Positions 51,709-58,908 of a stretch of 64,000 bases of DNA are shown here, one piece after another. Source of the stretch: Pseudomonadota bacterium (lineage in GTDB: Bacteria > Pseudomonadota > Gammaproteobacteria > Burkholderiales > Thiobacillaceae); NCBI GenBank assembly GCA_021820845.1, contig JAKADC010000002.1, positions 124,001 to 188,000 on the forward strand, given 5' to 3'. Position 1 is the stretch's first letter. The number at the start of each line of letters is the position of its first letter. Below the pieces are notes generated by a model. That model had not been told where the DNA came from, made no database searches, and worked only from the letters and a program-made list of their open reading frames with translations. The position numbers and the translations under genes are program-made.

Positions 51709-52481
51709 GACATTCCCTCGATCGCCACGATGGCGAAGAATACCCGCATCATCCCGCGCAGCACCGAGACCGGCACCATGAAGAGCTTCTTCGGCGTCTC
51801 GAGTCCCGCGGTGACCGGGATCAGCGTGACCGCCAGCCCGAACAGTGCGCACTTCACGATCAAGCCCGCCATGATCTTGAGATCGAAGATCTTGGCGATG
51901 GTCTGGGTATAGGGTTCGAAGCCGGCGGAATTCGCGCCGTAAATGGCGACGTAGCCCATCAGCATGGCGAGCAGGCCCGCAAGGCCGGCGAGGGTGACGA
52001 CCGACACGACGCCGCCGATCAGGCGCGGCAGGAACTCGAACTGCATCGGCGGAACCTTGCAATGCGCCAGCGCATCCAATTCATTGTTGACCTGCATCAG
52101 CGCGACTTCGGTGTTGATGGCGCTGCCCGACCGCAGCGCGACGAAGAGTGCCGTCAGGAAAGGCAGCAGTTCCAGCACGAGGACGCGGATGGTCATTTCG
52201 CTGGCGAATTCGACGAGGCCGAAGTCGCGCGCCGTGGACAGGATGATCGTGATGATCAGCCACGAGATGAGCAGCGCGTAGCCGAGGAACACGTGCAGGA
52301 TCTGCACGGCGGTGAAATATACCTGCTTGACCACCACGTCGAAGGTGGCGCGGTTCCAGGTGGCGGGTTCCAGCAGCAGGAGGCCGGCCCGGCCCAGGAA
52401 TGCGAACATGCCGTAGCCGACGGTGAACCATCCGACGACTTTTGCGCCGAGCGATTCGATGGAAGCCGCAAGAAAATGCAT
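51687..52481 (-). CDS. MlaE-family lipid ABC permease
   Basis: 264 residues with about five or six membrane helices. Conserved: VKQVYFTAVQILHVFLGYAL, ELLPFLTALFVALRSGSAIN, EVALMQVNNELDALAHCKVPPMQFEFLPRLIGGV, and the C-terminal KCALFGLAVTLIPVTAGLE. The permease of an MCE-type lipid transport system whose ATPase-like, MCE and lipoprotein genes follow without gaps. Confidence 0.93.
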   Translation of the reverse strand: MHFLAASIESLGAKVVGWFTVGYGMFAFLGRAGLLLLEPATWNRATFDVVVKQVYFTAVQILHVFLGYALLISWLIITIILSTARDFGLVEFASEMTIRVLVLELLPFLTALFVALRSGSAINTEVALMQVNNELDALAHCKVPPMQFEFLPRLIGGVVSVVTLAGLAGLLAMLMGYVAIYGANSAGFEPYTQTIAKIFDLKIMAGLIVKCALFGLAVTLIPVTAGLETPKKLFMVPVSVLRGMMRVFFAIVAIEGMSLALKYI

Positions 52482-52561
52482 CGCGGCATCTTAACATTGC
52501 CTGCGCTTGCGCCGTTGAAGGGCAGGCCCTACAGTTTCGACTCGAACGGAGGAGGTACACG

Positions 52562-53092
52562 ATGAAAGCATTCCTGGTTCCGGCCTGCGCGCTGGTGCTG
52601 TGCGTGGCGGCCGCCCCGGCGCTCGCCGCGTCCGGCACGGTGCTGCGCAACGACAAGCTCTACAGTCAGCCCAGCGCCACGTCCAAGGCGACGGCGAGCG
52701 TGAACCGCGGCACGAGCGTCAACATTCTCGCCAGGCAGGGCGGCTGGTTGCGCGTGTCGGCGGGACGGTCGACCGGCTGGATCCGCCTCCTTTCGGTTCG
52801 TGCGGGGGCGGGGGGCCTGGGCGGCGCGGGACTGGGCGACGTGGTCGGCGCTGCGACTACCCGCTCCAATCCCAGCCGCGTGGTCGCCGTGGCAGGACTG
52901 CGCGGTCTCAACGACGAAGACCTCAAACAGGCCAAGTTCAACGGTGACGAACTGGCCAGGCTGAATGCCTGGCAGGCTACGCCCGCGCAGGCTCGCAGCT
53001 TCGCATCGCAGGGCGGACTGAAAACGGCGAATGTGGCGGCTTTGCCCGCGCCTCAGCCCGAGCAAAAAGCATCGCCATGGGAGGCCAACTGA
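52562..53092 (+). CDS. secreted SH3-domain protein
   Basis: ATG 52562 after GGAGGA; 176 residues with a signal peptide ending ALAA-SG (about residue 22). Residues 25-75 form a bacterial SH3 domain (GTVLRNDKLYSQPSATSKAT, VNILARQGGWLRVSAGRSTGWIR). The rest is a low-complexity linker and a helical tail (GLNDEDLKQAKFNGDELARL). Such SH3 proteins bind cell-wall or partner proteins in the periplasm. One base overlaps the M48 protease gene downstream (TGATG). Confidence 0.88.
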   Translation: MKAFLVPACALVLCVAAAPALAASGTVLRNDKLYSQPSATSKATASVNRGTSVNILARQGGWLRVSAGRSTGWIRLLSVRAGAGGLGGAGLGDVVGAATTRSNPSRVVAVAGLRGLNDEDLKQAKFNGDELARLNAWQATPAQARSFASQGGLKTANVAALPAPQPEQKASPWEAN

Positions 53093-54000
53093 TGAAACTC
53101 AAATCGATGGTTCTGGCCGTTTCGCTGGTGTCGTTCAGCGGAGCGGCAATGGCATTCGACCTCGGCAAAATGCTCCAGGAAGGCATCAACCAGGAGTTGA
53201 ACAAGGGCAAGCAGACGCAATCGGAGCCTGATGCCTCGCAGAATGCCGCGCCCGCGACCAAGCAGAAGATCGACGGCCGCCAGCTGGGATTCGCGCTGTT
53301 CGGCAGCTACTCGCCCGAGGAAGAGACGCGCATCGGCAGGCAGATTGCGGGCAACCTCCTGGGCGCGGTGCCGCTGGTGCACGACGATAAGCTCGAACGC
53401 TACGTCAACCTGGTCGGCAACTGGGTCGCGCTGCAAAGCGGGCGCAAGGACATCACTTGGCACTTCGGTGTCCTCGACACCGGCGACATCAACGCGTTCG
53501 CCGCGCCGGGCGGCTACATTTTCGTTACCAAGGGCCTGTACCAGCGACTCAACAACGAGGCCGAACTGGCCGGCGTGCTGGCGCATGAAATCGCGCACGT
53601 CACCCTGAAACACCACCTCAAGGTGCTCAAGCAGTCGAGCCTGATCGGCGCACTGGGCCAGGCGGCGAGCAACAAGGCGAAGGACAGCGACCAGGTCGTG
53701 CAGAACCTGATCGGCAACGGCGCGGAAATCATGGCGCGCGGGCTCGACAAGAATGCCGAATTCGAGGCCGACCGGGTCGGCATCGTGTTCGCGGCGCGCG
53801 CGGGCTACGATCCCTGGGGCCTGCCCGAGGTATTGCAGGACCTGGCCGGCCTGCCGGCGAAGGACAGCCGGACCAGCCTGCTGTACAAGACGCACCCACA
53901 CCCGGCCGATCGTCTCGCCGCATTGGGCGAGGCCGTCGGCGGACGCCTCGATGCCGTGCACGGCAAGGACATACCCGGCCGTTTCTACCGCCTCAAGTGA
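53092..54000 (+). CDS. M48-family periplasmic metalloprotease
   Basis: ATG 53092 (after GGGAGG) is preferred over one at 53077; 302 residues. Signal peptide (SMVLAVSLVSFSGAAMA), then the M48 zinc-protease core: GDINAFAAPGGYIFVTKGLY, the catalytic AGVLAHEIAHVTLKHH, and the third ligand ENEFEAD-like FEADRVGIVFAARAGYDPWG. The C-terminal YKTHPHPADRLAAL is also family-typical. Close to BepA/LoiP-type envelope quality-control proteases. Confidence 0.93.
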   Translation: MKLKSMVLAVSLVSFSGAAMAFDLGKMLQEGINQELNKGKQTQSEPDASQNAAPATKQKIDGRQLGFALFGSYSPEEETRIGRQIAGNLLGAVPLVHDDKLERYVNLVGNWVALQSGRKDITWHFGVLDTGDINAFAAPGGYIFVTKGLYQRLNNEAELAGVLAHEIAHVTLKHHLKVLKQSSLIGALGQAASNKAKDSDQVVQNLIGNGAEIMARGLDKNAEFEADRVGIVFAARAGYDPWGLPEVLQDLAGLPAKDSRTSLLYKTHPHPADRLAALGEAVGGRLDAVHGKDIPGRFYRLK

Positions 54001-56210
54001 AGCGCGTTTCGCGGCTGGCGCAGGCGGGGCTGTCCGCGCTCTTCGTCCTGGCGATCGCGGCGCACGTCGGCGGCCTGATTTCCATCGCGCCGATGCAGCG
54101 TGCCGAGGCCTGGCTCTATGACGCCTGGCTGAAGCGCACCGCGCCGGGCGGGACGGACGACCGCGTGGCCATTCTCGACATCGACGAGGCCAGCCTCAAG
54201 CGCGTGGGACGCTGGCCGTGGGGCCGCGACACGATGACCGCGCTGGTCAAGCAGCTGTTCGACCGATACGGCGTCGCGGCAGTCGGTTTCGACGTCGTGT
54301 TCGCCGAGCCCGACACGAGTTCGGGGCTCGCCACCCTCAAACAACTCGCCCGGCGCGACCTCGCCGGCAGCCGCGATTTCCAGGCCGCGCTCGGCAAGCT
54401 CGCGCCGCGGCTCGACTACGACGCCCGCTTCGCCGCAGCGCTCGCCGAGCGTCCCGTCTCGCTGGGTTATTACTTCATTCCCGCGGGCTACGGCGACGCC
54501 AAAACCGGCATGTTGCTGCCGCCCTCATTGCCCGCCGCGGCCTTCGCGCCCCTGCATCCCGGCCTGCCGCCGCCGGCCGGCTACGGCGCGAATCTCGCTG
54601 AATTCCAGCGCGGCGTGCCGGCGGCCGGTTTCTTCAACATGCGGGCCGACGCCGACGGCACCGCGCGCAGGATGAATCTGGTGACGCCTTTTGGCGCGGG
54701 CTATTACCTTGCGCTGTCGGCGTCGACCCTGCGCGTCGCGTTCGGCGGCGACCCCGTGACCGCCGGCGTCGAGCAAAGCGACCTGCTGGGCCGGCACTAC
54801 CGGGCGCCGTGGATCGAGGTCGGCGGCATCCGCGTGCCTCTAAGCGCGGACGGGACGGTCTATGTGCCCTATCGCGCAGGTTCGCCATTCCCCTACATTT
54901 CCGCGGCGCAGGTGCTGGCCGGAACGGTCGCGCCGGCGAGGCTGGAAAATCGCATCGTGCTGGTGGGGTCGACCGCGCCGGGTCTGACCGACCTGCGCGT
55001 GACGCCGTTTTCCAACGTGTTTCCGGGGGTCGAGATCCACGCCCACCTGATCGCGGGCATGCTCGACGGCACCGTCCGCAGCACGCCGCCGTGGGCCCGG
55101 GACGCGCGGCTCCTCGCCGTCCTCCTGCTGGGCGCGCTGCTGACCGCGGTACTCCTGCGCTACGGTCCGATCGTCGGCCTGCTCGCCAGCCTGGCGCTAT
55201 TGGGGCTGCTGCTGGCGGCGTACGCGGCGGCGTGGGCGCGGTTCTGGGTGGTGCCGATGGCCGCGCCGATGTTCACGGTGTTCGGCCTGTATGCGCTCAA
55301 TACGGCCTACGGATTTTTTGCCGCGACGCGCAGCAAGCGCCAGATCACCCGGCTGTTCGGCCAGTACGTGCCGCGCGAACTGGCCGACGAGATGAGCAAG
55401 GACCCGGCGCATTACACGATGGAAGGGCAGTCGCGCGAGATGACCGTGCTGTTCTCCGACATCCGTGGCTTCACCAACTTTTCCGAGAGGCTGCCGCCGG
55501 CCGAGCTCGCCGAGGTGCTCAACGCCTACCTGTCGACCATGACGCGCATCATCCAGCAGCAGCGCGGCACCATCGACAAGTACATCGGCGACGCCGTGAT
55601 GGCGTTCTGGAATGCGCCGCTGGACCTTGCGGACCATGCCACCCGCGCGGTGCAGACCGCCCTCGACATGCAGGCCGCGCTGCCGCAGTTGAACCACGAC
55701 TTCGCGGCGCGCGGCTGGCCCGAGGTGAAGATCGGCGTCGGCGTCAACAGCGGGCGCATGAGCGTGGGCAACATGGGTTCCGAATTCCGCATGTCGTACA
55801 CCGTGATGGGCGACGCGGTGAACCTCGGCTCGCGGCTGGAAGGCATCACCAAGCAGTACGGGGTCGGCATCCTCGCCACCCAGCCGACCGTCGACGCCGA
55901 TCCGGCTCATGCCTTCCTGAAAATCGACGTCGTGCGCGTCAAGGGCAAGGAGACGCCGGTGGCCATCTACGAACCGCTGGGCGTAAGCGGCGCGCTGGCC
56001 GACCCGGTCCGCCAGGACGCCGCGGACTTCGAGGCCGCGTTCGCGTCCTACCAGAAGCAGGACTGGGACGCCGCGGAAGCGCGACTGCGCGCCCTCAACG
56101 CCCGTGCGCCGCGTCCGCTGTACGACGTCTACCTCGAACGCATCGCGCATTTCCGCGCCGACCCGCCTCCCGCCGACTGGGACGGCGTCTTCGTCTATAC
56201 CACGAAATAA
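53997..56210 (+). CDS. CHASE2-sensor adenylate/guanylate cyclase
   Basis: A GTG at 53997 overlaps the protease stop by four bases; 737 residues. One helix, then a periplasmic CHASE2 domain (about residues 25-330: ERAEAWLYDAWLKRT, ILDIDEASLKRVGRWPWGRD, GFDVVFAEPDTSSG), three membrane helices (about 355-430), and a class III cyclase domain (about 460-640: VLFSDIRGFTNFSERLPP, DKYIGDAVMAFWNAP, GVNSGRMSVGNMGS). The C-terminus holds tetratricopeptide-like helices. It makes cAMP or cGMP in answer to an envelope signal. The next gene encodes a cAMP-phosphodiesterase-like protein. Confidence 0.93.
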   Translation: MKRVSRLAQAGLSALFVLAIAAHVGGLISIAPMQRAEAWLYDAWLKRTAPGGTDDRVAILDIDEASLKRVGRWPWGRDTMTALVKQLFDRYGVAAVGFDVVFAEPDTSSGLATLKQLARRDLAGSRDFQAALGKLAPRLDYDARFAAALAERPVSLGYYFIPAGYGDAKTGMLLPPSLPAAAFAPLHPGLPPPAGYGANLAEFQRGVPAAGFFNMRADADGTARRMNLVTPFGAGYYLALSASTLRVAFGGDPVTAGVEQSDLLGRHYRAPWIEVGGIRVPLSADGTVYVPYRAGSPFPYISAAQVLAGTVAPARLENRIVLVGSTAPGLTDLRVTPFSNVFPGVEIHAHLIAGMLDGTVRSTPPWARDARLLAVLLLGALLTAVLLRYGPIVGLLASLALLGLLLAAYAAAWARFWVVPMAAPMFTVFGLYALNTAYGFFAATRSKRQITRLFGQYVPRELADEMSKDPAHYTMEGQSREMTVLFSDIRGFTNFSERLPPAELAEVLNAYLSTMTRIIQQQRGTIDKYIGDAVMAFWNAPLDLADHATRAVQTALDMQAALPQLNHDFAARGWPEVKIGVGVNSGRMSVGNMGSEFRMSYTVMGDAVNLGSRLEGITKQYGVGILATQPTVDADPAHAFLKIDVVRVKGKETPVAIYEPLGVSGALADPVRQDAADFEAAFASYQKQDWDAAEARLRALNARAPRPLYDVYLERIAHFRADPPPADWDGVFVYTTK

Positions 56211-56212
56211 TC

Positions 56213-56980
56213 ATGAGACTTACCGTATTGGGCTGCAGCGGCGGCATCGGCAGCGGGCGCCACACCACCAGCCTGCTGGTCGACGACGACGTGCTGATCG
56301 ACGCCGGTACCGGCCTCACCACGCTCGACTTTGAACAGTTGGTGAAGATCGACCACGTGCTCATCACCCATGCCCACCTCGACCATGTCCTCGGGCTGCC
56401 ATTGCTGCTCGACAGCGTCGGCGACCTGCGTGGCGCGCCGGTGACGGTGCACGCGCTGCCCGAGGTGCTGGGCGTGTTGTCGGACCATCTGTTCAACTGG
56501 AAGCTGTGGCCGGATTTCCGCGCGATACCGAGCACGGAGGCGCCGTGGCTGCGCTTTGCGCCGCTGGATTTCGGCGAGGCGCTCACGCTGGGGGCCCGCA
56601 CCTTCCGCCCGCTGCCGGCCAACCACGTGGTGCCGGCGTGCGGTCTCCACGTCGCCACCTCAGCGGGCAGTCTCGTGTTCAGCGGCGACACCACACACAG
56701 CGACGCCTTCGTTTCGGCGGTCAACGCCATCGCCGACCTGCGTCATCTCATCATCGAGACCTCGTTCGAGAATGCGCTGATGGAGATTGCCAAGCTCGCG
56801 AAACATCACTGGCCCGACTCGCTCGCCGCTGAACTGGGCCGGCTCGATGTCCGTCCCGAGGTCTGGATCACCCACCTCAAGCCCGGCAACGAGTCGGCGA
56901 TCATGAACGAACTGCGCGCGTCCGCGCCGGGCTGGGGCGTGGAGGCGTTGCTGCAGGGGCAAGTGATCACCTTGGAGTGA
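56213..56980 (+). CDS. MBL-fold hydrolase, class II cAMP-phosphodiesterase-like
   Basis: ATG 56213, two bases after the cyclase stop; 255 residues. Metallo-beta-lactamase motifs: LTHAHLDH-type ITHAHLDHVLGL, a GCSGGIGSGRHTTSLLVDDD opening, LPANHVVPACGL, and GDTTHSDAF. The GRHTTSLLV/ITHAHLDH/ pattern is that of CpdA-unrelated class II cyclic-nucleotide phosphodiesterases (PDE1 type). Directly behind an adenylate cyclase, it probably ends the signal made by that enzyme. Confidence 0.88.
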   Translation: MRLTVLGCSGGIGSGRHTTSLLVDDDVLIDAGTGLTTLDFEQLVKIDHVLITHAHLDHVLGLPLLLDSVGDLRGAPVTVHALPEVLGVLSDHLFNWKLWPDFRAIPSTEAPWLRFAPLDFGEALTLGARTFRPLPANHVVPACGLHVATSAGSLVFSGDTTHSDAFVSAVNAIADLRHLIIETSFENALMEIAKLAKHHWPDSLAAELGRLDVRPEVWITHLKPGNESAIMNELRASAPGWGVEALLQGQVITLE

Positions 56981-56993
56981 AAGCCGCGCCCGC

Positions 56994-58028
56994 TCACGGC
57001 GCAAAACGCGCAAGCTCCGCTTCGAAGTCCGGCGCGCTCAGGGTTTCGAATTCTCCCCGACTGAACACGGTGACGGCGCCGGCCATTTCGCTCCAGCCGT
57101 ATCCGCGGCTTCGTGCGCTCAATTTTTCGCTGTCCTGGGGGACGCGGGCGATGAGATGGAGGCAGTTCCTGCCGTAGACCAGATTGTAGGGAGCGTCGCG
57201 CTCGTGCAGCCGCTCAAGTTCCTGCCAGGCGTCCGCGGGTTCGCTGAAACGCTTGCAAGGCAGGGGATAGGATGCGTTGCCGCCATTGTGTGCAAAGCGC
57301 GGATCCTTCAACGGCAGCGGGTTCGCCTGAACGAAGCTCTGGAAATGCAGGTGGTTGACCGAGGCGCCGGCACCCTGGCTGTTGTAGCCGAGGCAGAGGT
57401 CGGGTATCCCCGAGTGCGCGCACAGGTGCCAGGCCCAGCCGTGCAGTTCGGCCGTGAGGAACTGCGGCATCGCGCGCTCGGGTTCCGGAACGAGCAGGCC
57501 GTGCAGGCGCGCGAAAGGGAATTTGTTGTAAAGCAGACGCGCCGCCTTGCCCGCTAGGCCGCCTTCCCACAACACTTCCCGGGCGAGAAAGGGCTTGTTG
57601 AAATGGAATCCCCCGGCGTCGAAGGGCCGCAGCAGCGCCTCGAACGGCACCGTGCTGCCGCGGGGCGGGCGCAGGGCGCGAATGGGGTTGAACATCACGT
57701 CCCACAGTCCGGCGCGGCGGCTTTCCACGCGCGCGAGGTGGTCGAAGCCGACCGCGTCGAGCTTCTGGAACACCAGCACGTCGTCGTCAGGTTCGGCGAG
57801 CGCGCCGCCCCGCCTGTGCGTCTCGGCGAGCGATGCCGCGAGTTCGGCGTGGCGTGCCGACAAGGCCGGAGAGAGTTCGGCCCACAGCCTCGGGTCATAG
57901 GCGGCGTTCGCGAGCACGAGGATGTAGGCGCCGAGCGTGCGCTGGGTCTCCAGCATGGCGGCGAGTCCGTCGGCGAAATCGCGTTCCAGCGCCGAAAGCG
58001 AGGCGAAAGGGGTGGGTGTCGTAGGCAT
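56994..58028 (-). CDS. HIT-like nucleotidyltransferase/phosphorylase
   Basis: ATG 58028 chosen; an upstream start would add 21 residues. 344 residues with a HIT-superfamily active site GASVNHLHFQSF (His-x-His-x-Gln), preceded by KFPFARLHGLLVPEPE and WAWHLCAHSGIPDLCLGYNS. The layout fits large HIT-like enzymes of the Ap4A phosphorylase / GDP-sugar phosphorylase group rather than small HINT proteins. The substrate cannot be told from the sequence. Confidence 0.75.
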   Translation of the reverse strand: MPTTPTPFASLSALERDFADGLAAMLETQRTLGAYILVLANAAYDPRLWAELSPALSARHAELAASLAETHRRGGALAEPDDDVLVFQKLDAVGFDHLARVESRRAGLWDVMFNPIRALRPPRGSTVPFEALLRPFDAGGFHFNKPFLAREVLWEGGLAGKAARLLYNKFPFARLHGLLVPEPERAMPQFLTAELHGWAWHLCAHSGIPDLCLGYNSQGAGASVNHLHFQSFVQANPLPLKDPRFAHNGGNASYPLPCKRFSEPADAWQELERLHERDAPYNLVYGRNCLHLIARVPQDSEKLSARSRGYGWSEMAGAVTVFSRGEFETLSAPDFEAELARFAP

Positions 58029-58121
58029 GCGGGTTGGACACGGTCGGGGAGCGAATTCGCTATCGTGCCACCCTCCCGTCACGCCGGGCATTCACATTTT
58101 TTAGCCGCGTGTGCGCGGCGT

Positions 58122-58856
58122 TTATAGCTCGCCGTCGGCCCCCGCCCGCATCACGCTGTCCAGTTTTTCGCGGATTTCCATGGCGCCCTTGCGCAATTCG
58201 GGGGTGATGCCGGCCTGTTTCCCGGCCTGGTCGAGCCAGGTGACGTCCCAGTCCAGCGTCAGGATCCAGATGTTCTTGTCGGCGTCCTCCATCACCGCGA
58301 TGCGGCACGGCAGGAACACGACGATTTCCGGAATGGCCTTGAGCAGTTCGCGCCCGACGGCGATGTCGCAGAAGCTGAACACTTCCACGCGGGGCGCCGT
58401 CTCGTCGTGCAGCGTGGCCCGGAACTCCTTCCAGATCTCGTTTTTGCCGACGAACTTGAGGCTCACCTGATTGGCGCGCAGCATCATCGACTCGACCACC
58501 TGGTCGAACGAGACGCCGGGCTTCGCCTTGTACTTGACGGCGAAATAATTCATCGCCTCGCGCGCATCCATCTTCATCAGCCCGGACATCACCGGCATGA
58601 CCATTTCAAACCAGCGCTTCTTCTCCTCGGGCGTCAGGACGCGGCTCATCTGGTAGTCGCGATAGGGTGGCGGGGGCGCCTGCTGCATCAACATGGGGCC
58701 GTAGGGAGTCGGGGTGACGTCGATCCAGCCGTGCGCCGGCACGGTCTCGGCGGCGGGCGCCGGAGTCGGTGCGGGCGCCGGCGCCGCCGCCGGCTCCGCA
58801 GCGAGCACGGGCAGGCTGAAAAGCCAGGCGAGAAGGAAGGAAGGGGTGCGCGGCAT
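58122..58856 (-). CDS. secreted DUF302 protein with Pro/Ala linker
   Basis: ATG 58856 follows GGAG; 244 residues. Signal peptide ends at LAA (about 20), then a Pro/Ala-rich linker (about 21-50), a helical MDAREAMNYFAVKYKAKPG segment, and a DUF302 domain (FDQVVESMMLRANQVSLKFVG, ILKA-like GRELLKAIPEIVVFLPCRIA, NIWILTLDWDVTW). Third DUF302 protein in the window, 22 kb from the cytochrome pair. Confidence 0.83.
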   Translation of the reverse strand: MPRTPSFLLAWLFSLPVLAAEPAAAPAPAPTPAPAAETVPAHGWIDVTPTPYGPMLMQQAPPPPYRDYQMSRVLTPEEKKRWFEMVMPVMSGLMKMDAREAMNYFAVKYKAKPGVSFDQVVESMMLRANQVSLKFVGKNEIWKEFRATLHDETAPRVEVFSFCDIAVGRELLKAIPEIVVFLPCRIAVMEDADKNIWILTLDWDVTWLDQAGKQAGITPELRKGAMEIREKLDSVMRAGADGEL

Positions 58857-58908
58857 GACGAGTCTCCGGTACGGCAATGATTTTATCGTACGCGCCGCAG
58901 GGTGTGCG

